Below are positions 17,562-27,577 of a stretch of DNA of 64,000 bases, piece after piece. A program made the position numbers and the translations under genes. Location: the NCBI GenBank assembly GCA_018399135.1, contig JAGYPB010000008.1, positions 1 to 64,000 on the forward strand, written 5' to 3'. The notes under the pieces are model-generated. The model was not told the origin of the DNA. It ran no database searches and saw only the letters and a list, made by a program, of their open reading frames with translations. This DNA is from Deltaproteobacteria bacterium. GTDB taxonomy: Bacteria; Desulfobacterota; Desulfuromonadia; Desulfuromonadales; Geopsychrobacteraceae. Each line of letters opens with the position of its first letter. Position 1 is the first letter of the stretch.

Positions 17562-18359
17562 GTGGACATTTTACAGATTATTGTTCTCTCAATCCTTCAG
17601 GGGGTTACTGAGTTTCTCCCTGTTTCAAGCTCGGCGCACCTGATTCTGGTGCCGGTGCTGACCGCCTGGGAGGATCAGGGGCTGGGGTTTGATATCGCTG
17701 TCCATGCCGGAACCCTGCTTGCGGTGGTGGTCTATTTTCGCAATGATCTGGTAAAGATGGCAACAGAATGGAGCCGCTCCATATTGACCAGACAAGTGAC
17801 ACCGGCGGCGCGCTTGGCCTGGGGGGTGTTGCTGGCGACAATCCCGGTAGGTCTGGCAGGGATCACTTTGAAGGGGCTCATCGAGGTTCACTTGCGCTCC
17901 CCGTTGTTGATTGCCTTCGGGTTGATCGGTTTTGGCCTTTTACTGGGATGGGCTGACTGGCGTCGTCGCGGTGAACTTGATGTTTATAGTTTAACCTGGT
18001 TGGGGGTACTGCTGATTGGCTGCGCCCAGGCGTTGGCACTGTTTCCCGGAACCTCGCGTTCGGGAATTACTATCACTGCCGCTTTGTTGCTGGGCTTAAG
18101 TCGTGAAGCGGCCGCGCGCTTTTCGTTTTTACTGTCGATTCCGGTGATTTTTCTCGCCGGCGGATTGCAGCTGGTGGATCTGCTCCGGTCTGCCGCTCCA
18201 ACCGATTGGAGCGCCATTGTCCTCGCAATTCTACTGTCGGCGGTCAGTGCCTTTGTCTGTATCCACTATTTTATGGCGTTTATCCGTCGTATCGGTATGC
18301 AGCCCTTTGTTGTCTATCGCATCGTCCTCGGGTTGATTTTAATCGCCGTTTTCTGGTGA
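17562..18359 (+). CDS. uppP: Undecaprenyl-diphosphatase
   Basis: Recycles undecaprenyl diphosphate to the monophosphate lipid carrier used for peptidoglycan and polysaccharide synthesis; also gives bacitracin resistance. The family signatures are EFLPVSSSAHLIL near the N terminus and PGTSRSGITIT in the second half, with multiple membrane helices. I start at the GTG at 17562 because the family begins MD(I/L)(I/L)Q and AAGGA lies six bases upstream; ATG at 17556 and TTG at 17541 are in frame. Its 3' end overlaps the rmuC 3' end by about 20 bases. Confidence 0.92.
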   Translation: MDILQIIVLSILQGVTEFLPVSSSAHLILVPVLTAWEDQGLGFDIAVHAGTLLAVVVYFRNDLVKMATEWSRSILTRQVTPAARLAWGVLLATIPVGLAGITLKGLIEVHLRSPLLIAFGLIGFGLLLGWADWRRRGELDVYSLTWLGVLLIGCAQALALFPGTSRSGITITAALLLGLSREAAARFSFLLSIPVIFLAGGLQLVDLLRSAAPTDWSAIVLAILLSAVSAFVCIHYFMAFIRRIGMQPFVVYRIVLGLILIAVFW

Positions 18360-19688
18360 TGTGCCGGTTTGTTCCGGCTGATGATCGCCATGTTCATCTG
18401 CCATCAGCGGTGTCCTGGTGCGTTTGTTGACCGCAATCACCTCGTTAAGTTCTTTACTGCTCCCAGCCCCTAATTCGGCAAATTTACGCGCTGTGACCAG
18501 TACCCGGCTGTCCAGCGAGGCAATCCCTTTATTGTAGCTGTCGACGGCTTTTTCCAGACTCTTGCCCATCTGCTCAAAATGCTGGTGCATGGTTGCCAGA
18601 CGTTCGTGGATTTCCTGCCCCAGGCGGCTGATGGCGAGGGCGTTGGTTGTCAGCTTTTCTTCGCGCCAACCATAGGCTACTGAGCGTAGCAGAGCGATCA
18701 GGGTGGTCGGGGTGGCCAGCAACACTTTGCGTTCAACCCCCGCTTCAATCAAGGCGGGATCTACACTCAATGCCGCTGAGAAGAAGGATTCACCGGGCAA
18801 GAACAAAACGACGAACTCCGGGGTTGGCTGAAACTGATCCCAGTATTGCTTGCCCGAGAGCTTGAGGATGTGATGACGAATGTGCCGGGCATGGCGGCCC
18901 ATGGCTAGATCCCGGTCACTTTCGCTGGCTGCTTCGATCGCTTCGAGGTAGGCCATCAGCGGTGCTTTGGCATCGATAACAATATTTCGGGCATTGGGGA
19001 GTTTGACAATCATATCCGGGCGCGCACGACCGTCGGCGGAAGATTCCTGCTCGAGGAAATCACAATAGTCGAGCATTCCCGCCATTTCCACTACCTTGCG
19101 CAGCTGAATCTCTCCCCAGCGCCCGCGGACTGTTGGGGTGCGCAGGGCCTTTACCAGGTTGCCGGTTTCCGTTTCGAGTTTGAGTTGACTGCCGAGCAGC
19201 GCTTTGACCTGTTCATCAAGGCGCGCATAGGCGCCGCTACGTGCATGCTCCAGTTGAGCAATTTTGCCATCAACCTGAGTCAACGCTTCTTTTAGTGGTT
19301 GCACCAGATGGTCAATGGCGTTCTGACGTTGTTCAAGCTCCTGGCGTGCCTGCCCCTGATGTTGCTCCAGGGTCGCTTTGGCCAGATCAAGGAAACTACT
19401 GTTGTTGGCGGCGAGGGCCTGGGACGATAATTGCTGGAAATTTCTCTCTGAACGTTGGCGGATTTCTTCCAGTAGATCCAGTTTCTCCAACGTGCTGTTC
19501 TTCTCCGATTCCAGTTGCGCTTCAGCCCGTGCCAAGCGTTGTAGCGCTTCTTCGCGTGCATGGCGTTCGGTAGCCAGTCTTTTCTGGCTGTGTCGGAAGG
19601 TGAATATTCCTCCCAGCAGCCCTCCGCAAAAAAAGCCGGCCGAAAAAATCAGGACAATCAGGGTTTCCAGGGTATCAATATTGGGCAC
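18339..19688 (-). CDS. rmuC: RmuC-family DNA recombination protein
   Basis: RmuC limits DNA inversion at short inverted repeats in E. coli and contains a restriction-nuclease-like fold. Here an N-terminal membrane anchor (residues ~6-28) is followed by a long coiled coil (~35-190), then the conserved domain with VRGRWGEIQL, YCDFLEQ, RPDMIVKLPN and VIDAKAPL. The start is GTG with GAGGAG upstream. Length (449 residues) is normal. The region contains many inverted repeats, but no link to this protein is implied by position. Confidence 0.88.
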   Translation of the reverse strand: MPNIDTLETLIVLIFSAGFFCGGLLGGIFTFRHSQKRLATERHAREEALQRLARAEAQLESEKNSTLEKLDLLEEIRQRSERNFQQLSSQALAANNSSFLDLAKATLEQHQGQARQELEQRQNAIDHLVQPLKEALTQVDGKIAQLEHARSGAYARLDEQVKALLGSQLKLETETGNLVKALRTPTVRGRWGEIQLRKVVEMAGMLDYCDFLEQESSADGRARPDMIVKLPNARNIVIDAKAPLMAYLEAIEAASESDRDLAMGRHARHIRHHILKLSGKQYWDQFQPTPEFVVLFLPGESFFSAALSVDPALIEAGVERKVLLATPTTLIALLRSVAYGWREEKLTTNALAISRLGQEIHERLATMHQHFEQMGKSLEKAVDSYNKGIASLDSRVLVTARKFAELGAGSSKELNEVIAVNKRTRTPLMADEHGDHQPEQTGTSPENGD

Positions 19689-19868
19689 AAAAGCTCCTCG
19701 CTAACAGCAACTAATATCAGTGAAAATGGTAAAATAGCAAAAGAATTGGTCAGTTCACAAGAAACTTGCTTGTCGGTTGATTTTATCCCCGGTTCCCCCG
19801 ATTGTTTGGGTTGCCGGTTTTATGTTAGGATGTCCCAAAATATTTAGTGTGTAGATGGATGGAAGACC

Positions 19869-20189
19869 ATGGAAAACGCAGATACCAACACCGGCAATAA
19901 AGCCGGCACCCGGGTAGTTACAGAAAAAAAAACACAGACTCCGTCGTTGTTTAAAGTGCTGATGCACAATGACGACTACACAACGATGGAATTTGTTGTC
20001 GAGGTGCTGCAGGAAATTTTTCACAAGTCAGCCACTGAGGCGGAAAAGATTATGCTCACCATTCATTTTCAGGGAGTGGGATACTGTGGAGCCTTTCCTT
20101 ATTCGATTGCGGAAAGCAAGGTTGATCGGGCGCGTCTAAAAGCGCGTAAGGCGGGGTTTCCATTGCGCTGTTCCCTCGAAGAAGCTTGA
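19869..20189 (+). CDS. clpS: ClpS adaptor
   Basis: Adaptor that binds N-end-rule substrates and delivers them to ClpAP. The conserved segment LFKVLMHNDDYTTMEFVVEVL and the substrate pocket region IMLTIHFQGVGYCGAFPYSIAESKV are clear, after a disordered ~30-residue N terminus. The gene lies 62 bases before clpA and is followed by aat, so the adaptor, the unfoldase and the enzyme that adds destabilising residues are encoded together. Confidence 0.95.
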   Translation: MENADTNTGNKAGTRVVTEKKTQTPSLFKVLMHNDDYTTMEFVVEVLQEIFHKSATEAEKIMLTIHFQGVGYCGAFPYSIAESKVDRARLKARKAGFPLRCSLEEA

Positions 20190-20251
20190 AGGGGTAATCT
20201 TAAGATGTTTTACTTTTTGCCAAAGCAGCGAGCTTAGAAACGGCAGGTATT

Positions 20252-22498
20252 ATGTTTAGTCAGGATGTCCAGATCGCTTTTACCCTAGCGGTGCGCGAAG
20301 CTCAGCGTCGTCGCCATGAGTATCTTACCACCGAGCATGTCCTCTATGCTCTGCTGTTCGAAGATGCAGGACAGCAGATTCTGCTCGCCTGTGGTGGCGA
20401 TGCTGAAGAGCTCAAACGCCAACTGGAGCATTTTTTCGATGCTCATCTCGAGCATCTGGCCGAAGGGGTTGAAGATGAAGATGTGCCCCGCCAAACCCTG
20501 GCCCTGCAGCGAATGTTGCAACGTACCGTGATGCACATGCAGTCGGCGCGCCAGAGCGAAGTTGGCGTGGGTGATCTGCTGGCGGCCATTCTCGAAGAAG
20601 AGAACTCCCACGCCTGTTTCTTTTTGCAGAACCAGGGGATTGAGCGGGTTGATCTGCTCGATCATATTTCTCATGGACGCAGCAGTGCTAACAGCCATCC
20701 CAAGCCGGGTGAGCGTCCTGCAGAAGGTTCTCCTGCGGAGCGAGCTAAGCCAAAACAAAAACCGGTCGATCCCCTTGAAGCCTTTACCATTAATCTGATC
20801 CAACGTGCCCGTCAGGGGAAGATCGATCCGTTGATCGGTCGTGGTGAAGAGGTTGAGCGGGCGATTCTGGTGCTATGTCGGCGCCGTAAGAACAACCCCC
20901 TGTTTGTTGGTGAGCCGGGGGTTGGTAAAACAGCTATGGTTGAGGGACTGGCCTTGCGGGTTTCACAGGGTGAAGTTCCGGATCTGCTCAAAGACAGCGA
21001 GATCTTCACTCTCGATATGGGCGCCTTGCTGGCCGGAACAAAATTTCGTGGCGATTTTGAGGAACGCCTCAAGGCGGTTGTTGCTTCCCTGCAGAAGCGC
21101 GATCGGGCTATTCTGTTTATTGATGAAATTCACACCATCGTTGGGGCCGGAGCGACCAGCGGCGGCTCGCTGGATGCCTCCAATATCTTGAAACCCGCGC
21201 TGGGAAATGGTGAGCTGCGCTGCATCGGCTCAACAACCTACGAAGAATACCGCAATCTGTTCAGTAAGGACCGCGCCCTGTCACGGCGTTTTCAGAAGAT
21301 TGATCTCCATGAACCCAGCAGTGAAGAAACTATTGCTATTCTGCGTGGACTGCGCTCCCACTACGAAGGGTATCATAAGGTCAATTATGCTGATGAGGCT
21401 CTTGAATCGGCGGTCAAACTAGCGGTCAAGCATCTTCCTCAACGTCATCTGCCCGACAAGGCCATCGATGTTATTGACGAGGCAGGTGCCCAGCACCGTC
21501 TTGACGGTTCCCCCGATCGTCCTATCGGCGTTGACGAGATTGAGCGGGTGGTGGCGCGTATGGCGCGGGTGCCGATCAAGTCGATCAGTGGTAGCGACCG
21601 TCAACGGCTACGCTATCTTGAGCGTGACCTCAAGCGGGTTGTCTTTGGTCAGGGCCCGGCCATCGACTCGCTGGTTCGGGCAATTCATCGCTCCCGTGCC
21701 GGGCTCGGGCATCCGGAAAAACCGGTTGGATCCCTGCTCTTTACCGGGCCGACCGGCGTGGGTAAAACCGAAGTTGCCAAGCAGCTGGCGAGCCAGCTTG
21801 GGGTTAAGTTCTTACGCTTTGACATGAGTGAATACATGGAGAAGCATTCGGTCGCGCGTCTTATCGGTGCTCCCCCCGGTTATGTCGGCTTCGATCAAGG
21901 TGGCTTGTTGACCGAGTCTGTCGGCAAGAATCCCTGGTCGGTACTGCTCCTCGATGAAATCGAAAAAGCCCATCCTGATCTGTTTAATATTCTGCTGCAG
22001 GTCATGGATCACGGCACTCTGACCGACAACAACGGCAAGGAAACAGATTTTCGTAACGTGATTCTGATTATGACCAGCAATGTTGGCAGTCGCCAGATGA
22101 ATGTCGTTCCGATCGGTTTTGGTGATCGATCTACTGCGGCTCCCAGAGCTGCCCTGGAAAAAGCCTTTACCCCGGAATTTCGTAATCGTCTGGATGCTGT
22201 TATCCATTTTGCGCCACTCGATCAGACCGTGATGCTCCAGGTTGTTGATAAATTCCTGGTTGAGTTATCAGGACAACTGGCAGAAAGAGATGTGCACTTG
22301 AAGGTTTCCTCGGCGGCCCGAAAAGCATTGGCCAAGCAAGGCTATGATCCTTTCTTCGGCGCTCGCCCCCTGGCGCGCCTGATTCAATCAGAGCTGAGTG
22401 ATCCGTTAGCCGGAAAAATTCTGTTTGGTGAGTTGAAACAGGGTGGTGAAGTGCGTGTTGGTATCCGTGGAGGCACCTATACCTTCAGTTTTCACTGA
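20252..22498 (+). CDS. clpA: ClpA ATPase subunit of the ClpAP protease
   Basis: AAA+ unfoldase that threads proteins into ClpP. Residues ~1-145 form the two-repeat Clp N domain that docks ClpS. The first ATPase module has Walker A GEPGVGKT near 220 and Walker [10 protein letters not shown]; the second has GPTGVGKTE near 500 with [13 protein letters not shown]. The C-terminal D2-small domain ends in [11 protein letters not shown]. There is no ClpB-type middle coiled coil, so this is ClpA. ClpP itself is not in the window. Confidence 0.95.
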   Translation: MFSQDVQIAFTLAVREAQRRRHEYLTTEHVLYALLFEDAGQQILLACGGDAEELKRQLEHFFDAHLEHLAEGVEDEDVPRQTLALQRMLQRTVMHMQSARQSEVGVGDLLAAILEEENSHACFFLQNQGIERVDLLDHISHGRSSANSHPKPGERPAEGSPAERAKPKQKPVDPLEAFTINLIQRARQGKIDPLIGRGEEVERAILVLCRRRKNNPLFVGEPGVGKTAMVEGLALRVSQGEVPDLLKDSEIFTLDMGALLAGTKFRGDFEERLKAVVASLQKRDRAILFIDEIHTIVGAGATSGGSLDASNILKPALGNGELRCIGSTTYEEYRNLFSKDRALSRRFQKIDLHEPSSEETIAILRGLRSHYEGYHKVNYADEALESAVKLAVKHLPQRHLPDKAIDVIDEAGAQHRLDGSPDRPIGVDEIERVVARMARVPIKSISGSDRQRLRYLERDLKRVVFGQGPAIDSLVRAIHRSRAGLGHPEKPVGSLLFTGPTGVGKTEVAKQLASQLGVKFLRFDMSEYMEKHSVARLIGAPPGYVGFDQGGLLTESVGKNPWSVLLLDEIEKAHPDLFNILLQVMDHGTLTDNNGKETDFRNVILIMTSNVGSRQMNVVPIGFGDRSTAAPRAALEKAFTPEFRNRLDAVIHFAPLDQTVMLQVVDKFLVELSGQLAERDVHLKVSSAARKALAKQGYDPFFGARPLARLIQSELSDPLAGKILFGELKQGGEVRVGIRGGTYTFSFH

Positions 22499-22506
22499 CC
22501 AGCTTC

Positions 22507-23187
22507 ATGCCGATACTTCTTGATCGCGAGCTCTGGTTTCCGCCTGTGGATGGCGCCCATGAGTCGGGTTTGCTGGCGATTGGCGGCGACCTTTCTCCTG
22601 AGCGCTTGCTGCTGGCCTACAGTTTGGGGATCTTCCCTTGGTATAACCCGGGCGAACCGATTCTCTGGTGGTCACCCGATCCGCGCTGTGTCCTTTTCCC
22701 CGACGAATTTCACGTCTCCCGCTCCTTGCGGCGCCTGTTGCGCAAGCATCCTTATCGTTTGAGTATTAACGAGAATTTTGCTGCGGTCATCTACTGGTGT
22801 CGGCGACTGCGCGTTGAACCGGGTGGCCATGGTACTTGGATTACCAATGACATGAAAACCGCCTATCAGCATTTGCATCAGCTCGGTTTTGCCCATTCGG
22901 TAGAATGCTGGGAAGGGGAAAATCTGGTTGGCGGACTTTACGGGGTTTGTATCGGCCGCTGTTTTTTTGGTGAATCAATGTTCAGTCGCAGCAACAACAC
23001 GTCAAAGCTTGTTCTCTGTCATCTGATGGAGCACCTGTGTCAGCGTCAATTTGAATTGATTGACTGCCAGCAAACCACCGATCATCTCCTGAATTTCGGG
23101 GCCGGCGAGATCTCCCGCAAGCAGTTTGTCAACCACCTGCAGCACGCATCTGTGCCCCCTTACGGCCCTTTGATCAGCTGTTTCTGA
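22507..23187 (+). CDS. aat: Leucyl/phenylalanyl-tRNA-protein transferase
   Basis: Adds Leu or Phe to proteins starting with Lys or Arg, marking them for ClpS/ClpAP. Conserved family segments are FPPVDGAHESGLLAIGGDLSPERLLLAYS, GIFPWYNPGEPILWWSPDPR and GGLYGVCIGRCFFGESMFS. It begins only 8 bases after clpA. Together with clpS and clpA it makes a complete leucine N-end-rule recognition operon. Confidence 0.95.
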   Translation: MPILLDRELWFPPVDGAHESGLLAIGGDLSPERLLLAYSLGIFPWYNPGEPILWWSPDPRCVLFPDEFHVSRSLRRLLRKHPYRLSINENFAAVIYWCRRLRVEPGGHGTWITNDMKTAYQHLHQLGFAHSVECWEGENLVGGLYGVCIGRCFFGESMFSRSNNTSKLVLCHLMEHLCQRQFELIDCQQTTDHLLNFGAGEISRKQFVNHLQHASVPPYGPLISCF

Positions 23188-23199
23188 ATAAGAGGCCTT

Positions 23200-23940
23200 T
23201 CAGTGGTGCTTAACGTGCCCAAGAAACTCTGTAAGACGAGTAGATTTGGGGTTTTTCATCACTTCTCCGGGTTTCCCTTCTTCGACGATCCTGCCTTCGT
23301 CCATAAAGATCAGCCGATCGCCCACCTGTGAGGCGAAACCCATTTCGTGGGTGACAACCGCCATAGTCATGCCGCTTTGCTGGGCGATCGACTTCATGAC
23401 ATCGAGGACTTCGCCGATCATTTCCGGATCAAGGGCCGATGTCGGCTCGTCAAACAGCATGACTTTCGGGTTGACGGCCAGGGCTCGAGCAATAGCAACC
23501 CGTTGCTGCTGGCCACCGGATAACTGCCCAGGCAGTTTGTTGTGAAAATCTGCCAGTCCGACCTTTGCCAGCAGGTCAGAGGCTATTTCATTAGCCTTGC
23601 TTTTGTCCATACCTCGAGATTTTTGTGGTCCAAAAGCAACATTGCCCAATGCTGTCAGGTGCGGGAACAGGTTAAACTGTTGAAATACCATGCCCACCTC
23701 AAGCCGAATGTCACGGATTTTTCTGCGGTGCTCAGGGATGCGGATGTTGTCAACAATCAGAGTACCGCTGCTGATCATTTCCAGACAGTTGATGCAGCGA
23801 ATCAGCGTTGATTTTCCCGATCCTGATGGCCCGATGATAACAACAACCTCTCCCTCGTCGATGGAGAAGTTGATATTGTGCAGCACCTGAGTCTGACCAA
23901 AGGATTTGCAGACATCGCGCATTTCAATAATAGGGGGCAT
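23200..23940 (-). CDS. glnQ: Polar amino-acid ABC transporter, ATP-binding protein
   Basis: ATPase of a type-3 polar amino-acid importer (GlnQ/HisP group). It has Walker [11 protein letters not shown], the Q-loop [12 protein letters not shown], signature [15 protein letters not shown] and Walker [15 protein letters not shown] start at the ATG at 23940 (246 residues) with GAGGA seven bases upstream; ten more in-frame codons are open. Substrate cannot be told from the ATPase; the cluster order is binding protein, permease, ATPase. Confidence 0.88.
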   Translation of the reverse strand: MPPIIEMRDVCKSFGQTQVLHNINFSIDEGEVVVIIGPSGSGKSTLIRCINCLEMISSGTLIVDNIRIPEHRRKIRDIRLEVGMVFQQFNLFPHLTALGNVAFGPQKSRGMDKSKANEIASDLLAKVGLADFHNKLPGQLSGGQQQRVAIARALAVNPKVMLFDEPTSALDPEMIGEVLDVMKSIAQQSGMTMAVVTHEMGFASQVGDRLIFMDEGRIVEEGKPGEVMKNPKSTRLTEFLGHVKHH

Positions 23941-23974
23941 TTTTTCCTCTTTGGACTTGTGTTTGGCCAAATAG

Positions 23975-24700
23975 TTAGAAGATTTTCATTTTTCGTTCAA
24001 GTGTTCTCAAGCTGACAGCTAATGCTGACGTCATGATCAGATACATGATTGCCACGGTCAGCCAAATTTCAAGTGCCCTGAAGTTGCTTGCCATGATTTC
24101 CTGACCCTGGCGGGTTAATTCACCGACGCCGATAACAATGAATAAAGAGGTGTCTTTCAGGCTGATAATAAACTGATTTCCCAGTGGCGGGATCATGCGT
24201 CGGAAAGCTATCGGGCCAATGATATGGGCGATCAGTTGAAAGCGGCTGATCCCCAAAGACAGTCCGGCTTCCAGTAATCCTTTGTTTACCGACATAACGG
24301 AGCCACGGACAATTTCAGCGATATAGGCGCCAGCATTGATGATGATAGTGATTACCGCTGCTGTTAATGCTTCAATCCGGAACCGTTCAATATCCGTCAG
24401 CGATTTAACCAGCATCGGAAAGGCGAAATAGATGAACATGGCCTGGACGATAATCGGAGTGCCACGAATCGTTTCAACATAGCCTCCAGACAGATAGCGG
24501 ATGATAGTTGATACCGTTTTTGAAAGGGTATTGTGAGGGGCTTCACCAAGATATTCGCTACCCGCCAAGCGGCCGAGACCTGCCAAAATCCCGAAAATCA
24601 TGCCACCGACAATGCCGAGCAGAGTAATGATCCAAGTCAGTTTCGCACCTTCCAGCAGTGCCGGGATTGAGTCGGTAATGACTGAAAATTCGAAACCCAT
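23975..24700 (-). CDS. Polar amino-acid ABC transporter, permease
   Basis: Membrane subunit of the GlnP/HisQM family with about five helices and the EAA-like loop [34 protein letters not shown]. One permease gene suggests a homodimer. It lies between the binding-protein gene and the ATPase gene, 34 bases before the latter. A stem-loop separates it from the binding-protein gene upstream. Confidence 0.88.
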   Translation of the reverse strand: MGFEFSVITDSIPALLEGAKLTWIITLLGIVGGMIFGILAGLGRLAGSEYLGEAPHNTLSKTVSTIIRYLSGGYVETIRGTPIIVQAMFIYFAFPMLVKSLTDIERFRIEALTAAVITIIINAGAYIAEIVRGSVMSVNKGLLEAGLSLGISRFQLIAHIIGPIAFRRMIPPLGNQFIISLKDTSLFIVIGVGELTRQGQEIMASNFRALEIWLTVAIMYLIMTSALAVSLRTLERKMKIF

Positions 24701-24826
24701 GATGTCTCTCTTAAGGCTAGTTAGTGCTCATCCGGGAACGCTGGATAAACAAATGGCCGTTGTCAAAGTGGAGAAGTCAGATCTTTTTATCCAGAAAAAA
24801 GCGCAAGTCGAATGGTTATTTGAGCC

Positions 24827-24855
24827 GGGGCCCCTTAAACGAGAAAAGGGGCCCC
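24827..24855 (-). promoter_or_regulatory. Intercistronic stem-loop between binding-protein and permease genes
   Basis: A perfect 10-bp GC-rich stem, GGGGCCCCTT / AAGGGGCCCC, with a 9-base loop and no T-tract. Hairpins at this place in importer operons commonly protect the upstream message so that binding protein is made in excess; that role is inferred here. Confidence 0.6.
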
Positions 24856-24910
24856 ATAATCGTTTGCGGTCACTGAGTCATGTCCTGCTGTTCAGTGAAC
24901 TGACAGCTGA

Positions 24911-25645
24911 TTACTCAGGATCAGTGCCGAACCATTTTCTGTAGAGTTCGGCGTAGGTTCCGTCTTCCATCATTTCCAGCAGGGCAACGTTGACCGGTTT
25001 CCGCAGTTTGCTACCCATCGGGAAAGCGATACCGTATTGTGCTGCCTTCACGTCTGCACCAACAGCCTTAACCCGACCTTCACCTGCGGTTTTGATGTAA
25101 TAAAGAACGTTGGGTGTGTCGTGCATCGCGGCATCTGCGCCGCCCGTAACAACTTCAAGATACGCCTGGTCGATATTGGGGAATTTGACAATTTTTTTGG
25201 GATTGAGACTTTCGACATACTCAACTGTTGCTGTTCCAAGTTTGACGGCGACAACTTTTCCTTCCAGATCAGCAGGGCTCCGGATGTCGGTGTTGTTTGC
25301 GGGAACCATGGTCATTAATCCTGCCCTGAAATAGGGGTGGGAAAAGTCGATGGATTTTTCCCGTTCCGACTTGATGAAGATGGCGGCCAGCGCGACATCA
25401 AGGTTGCCTGTCGTCAGGCCCGGTATTAAACCGTTAAAATCCATCGGCCGCAGTTCATATTCAACGTTAATGCGTTTTGCGATTTCAGCCCACAGATCAA
25501 TATCAAATCCGGTGTATTTGCCGTCCGGGCCTTTGTATTCGAATGGAACAAAGGCGGTATCAGTGCCGACGTTCAGCTTTTCAGCAAATGATGTGCCGCT
25601 AAACATCAGAAAAACGGCCAGGATTAACACCAGATTTTTTTTCAT
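24911..25645 (-). CDS. Periplasmic polar amino-acid-binding protein
   Basis: Solute-binding protein of the HisJ/GlnH family. A cleavable signal peptide (MKKNLVLILAVFLMFSGTSFA) is followed by a 220-residue two-lobe domain with FVPFEYKGPDGKYTGFDIDLW, the DFNGLIPGLTTGNLDVAL segment and the GKVVAVKLGTATVEYV hinge region. The Arg in the EREKSIDFSHPYFRAG region is the usual carboxylate contact zone. I start at 25645 where AAAGGAGG precedes the ATG. Substrate is likely glutamine, glutamate or a similar amino acid, but not resolved. It is divergent from the aminomutase gene. Confidence 0.88.
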   Translation of the reverse strand: MKKNLVLILAVFLMFSGTSFAEKLNVGTDTAFVPFEYKGPDGKYTGFDIDLWAEIAKRINVEYELRPMDFNGLIPGLTTGNLDVALAAIFIKSEREKSIDFSHPYFRAGLMTMVPANNTDIRSPADLEGKVVAVKLGTATVEYVESLNPKKIVKFPNIDQAYLEVVTGGADAAMHDTPNVLYYIKTAGEGRVKAVGADVKAAQYGIAFPMGSKLRKPVNVALLEMMEDGTYAELYRKWFGTDPE

Positions 25646-26080
25646 GATAAATCCTCCTTTAAAAGTTAGTGGCCCCATATGAGAGCGGTGACAACCACAG
25701 ACAGCAATAGGCATGCTAGCGAAGGCTGGTTAAGTGCCTTACCTAGACCGTGAGTCGTCAATTATATAGGATGTGGCTGAGTTCAGTATAGTGTTTTGCT
25801 TTTGCGTTCGATATAATATATCACAGATTTCGTATGAGGGAAACGAATCATAAAAAACAAATCAACTAAAATCTTCTTCATTATTTCAGGTATTCTTCTG
25901 ACGTTTCTCTTAAGATTTTTGGTTTTCTTTTATTGCTGATGTTGATAGCTTGACTGTCATCAAATTGAACTATTACTCAACCTATCTCAGAGATGTTCTG
26001 GTAAAATATATACTAACCATAACATCGTTTTCCGTATCATTTTGTTGGTTCTGAGTTTTATCGACAAAAGGAGTTTTCAA
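25646..26080. promoter_or_regulatory. AT-rich divergent region between transporter and first aminomutase
   Basis: About 435 bases without a supportable gene, with a long AT-rich core (25780-26040). It must contain promoters for the transporter (minus) and kamA-like gene (plus). Possible elements such as GATATAATATATC (25809-25821) and GCTTGACTGTCATC (25948-25961) are visible but lack well-spaced partners, so no promoter is assigned. Confidence 0.45.
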
Positions 26081-27259
26081 ATGATGGCTAGCGTTGAAAA
26101 ATTGCAACAGCTACCAGTGGCCTGGAGTGACGTTGATTGGAAAGAAGAGTTGAAGAACAACATAACGACACTGGATGAACTGCAGAAATATATTCCACTT
26201 ACAGCGACAGAAAAAAAAGACCTTGCTGAAGTGGTTAAAACTCATCCAATGAATATCCCCCGCTATTATCTTGGTCTTATTGACCCCTCCAACCCCCAGG
26301 ATCCGATCAGAAAATTATGCGTTCCTGAGGGTGATGAGCTGATTGTTGCCGGAGATATGGGAGAAACAACCCCGGATCCTTATGGTGATGATCGTCACGA
26401 CAAGGGCAACGGCGTGCTCCACAAGTATTCCTATACTGCCCTTGTGGTAGGTACGGAATACTGTGCCATGTACTGTCGGCACTGTTTCCGCAAGCGCATG
26501 GTTGGTTTGCCGAATCATCAGACGGTAAAGAATTTTCAGAATGCTGCAAAATACTTTACTGAGCATAACGAGCTGAGCAATGTGCTGATTTCTGGTGGTG
26601 ACCCCTTTATGCTGCCCACTGACGTTGTCGGTAAAATGCTGGAAGCACTGGTTGAAATTGATCATCTTAATTATGTCAGGATTGGTAGTCGGGCACCGGT
26701 GGTTTATCCGATGCGCTTTTTCGATGATCAGTTGATTGAGATGTTGCACGCTTACAACCGCCGCAAGACCCTTTATGTCCCGACCCATTTCAATCATCCA
26801 GCGGAGATAACAGATGAGGCCACAGAGGCAATTTTGCGTCTGCGTGAGGCGGGTATCACGATTAATAATCAGGCTGTTTTGTTGAGTGGGGTAAACGATA
26901 ATGTAGATACCTTGGTGGCGCTGAAGAACACTCTATTGAAAATTGGTGTCAATCCCTACTATCTCTATCAGTGTATGCCGGTCACACGTGTACGACACCA
27001 CTTCCAGGTACCACTTAAGCGTGGCGTTGACCTTGTAGATGATGCCCGCAGGCGGCTGGATGGTTACGGCAAGCGATTTAAGTTTATTATCGGGCACGAT
27101 ATTGGGAAAATCGAAATTTGTGGCCGGATAGGTGATAAGTTAATCATGAAACAGTTGCACGCTCGTAGTGATCATCCAGAAGAATCATCGCGCATGCTGA
27201 TCCGTCAGTTGACAGATAATGGTGGCTGGCTGGACGATTTACCAGAGGTTGAGTTGTAA
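26081..27259 (+). CDS. KamA-family radical SAM aminomutase, substrate uncertain
   Basis: Radical SAM/PLP enzyme related to lysine 2,3-aminomutase. The iron-sulfur motif is Cys128, Cys132, Cys135 (YCAMYCRHC), Arg137 matches the substrate-carboxylate Arg134 of the clostridial enzyme, and Lys343 matches the PLP lysine (Lys337). The two Asp residues that bind the lysine side chain are not kept: the Asp293 place is Met299 (QCMPV) and the Asp330 region reads IIGHDIGK. The C-terminal zinc/cysteine tail of clostridial KamA is absent. So it may act on another amino acid. The start at 26081 has AAAGGAG upstream; 392 residues. Confidence 0.85.
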   Translation: MMASVEKLQQLPVAWSDVDWKEELKNNITTLDELQKYIPLTATEKKDLAEVVKTHPMNIPRYYLGLIDPSNPQDPIRKLCVPEGDELIVAGDMGETTPDPYGDDRHDKGNGVLHKYSYTALVVGTEYCAMYCRHCFRKRMVGLPNHQTVKNFQNAAKYFTEHNELSNVLISGGDPFMLPTDVVGKMLEALVEIDHLNYVRIGSRAPVVYPMRFFDDQLIEMLHAYNRRKTLYVPTHFNHPAEITDEATEAILRLREAGITINNQAVLLSGVNDNVDTLVALKNTLLKIGVNPYYLYQCMPVTRVRHHFQVPLKRGVDLVDDARRRLDGYGKRFKFIIGHDIGKIEICGRIGDKLIMKQLHARSDHPEESSRMLIRQLTDNGGWLDDLPEVEL

Positions 27260-27281
27260 CTTTTTGCTTATCTCCAGGAGT

Positions 27282-27339
27282 CTGTAACCCATAAAGTCCA
27301 GCGCAATCTTTGCAACACTGTACGAGTTAGAGGGTACTA
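27282..27339. repeat. Repeat family 2, copy 2 (shorter)
   Basis: CTGTAACCCAT then CCAGCGCAATCTTTGC, then GAGTTAGAGGGTACTAG. These words occur in the same order at 4195-4288 (CTGCAACCCAT, CCAGCGCAATCTTTGC, GAGTTACAGGGTACTGG). About 45 central bases, including the 16-bp palindrome of copy 1, are missing. It abuts the terminator hairpin of the aminomutase gene. Confidence 0.55.
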
Positions 27340-27377
27340 GCCGTCTGCGGTTCGATGAAACTGGCCGCTGACGGCTA
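27338..27377 (+). terminator. Terminator after the first aminomutase gene
   Basis: Stem TAGCCGTCTGCGG / CCGCTGACGGCTA (12 of 13 pairs) with a 14-base loop and TGTTTTCTT after it. It is about 80 bases past the stop codon and separates this gene from the GntR gene. Confidence 0.75.
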
Positions 27378-27512
27378 TGTTTTCTTGGCTTATCGGTCTT
27401 CATCGTCGTCGTTATAACTCTCATGTGTGCTGGAATGACATTGGCAGCAGCACCGGCCCCCCCCTTTTTGATAATTTGCTACCACTACGCCTATAAAGAC
27501 CTCCTTTTATTC

Positions 27513-27546
27513 TTGACAATATCAATACGGGTGTCTAATGTCGACA
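27513..27546 (+). promoter_or_regulatory. Candidate promoter and operator of the GntR gene
   Basis: TTGACA at 27513-27518 is followed after 17 bases by TAATGT. The palindrome TGTCGACA (27539-27546) overlaps the -10 element and fits the TnGT..ACnA style of FadR-type GntR operators, which would allow autorepression. Position and sequence are seen; the function is inferred. Confidence 0.4.
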
Positions 27547-27577
27547 ATCGACGCTGGCGGCAGAAAGGTATGATAAA

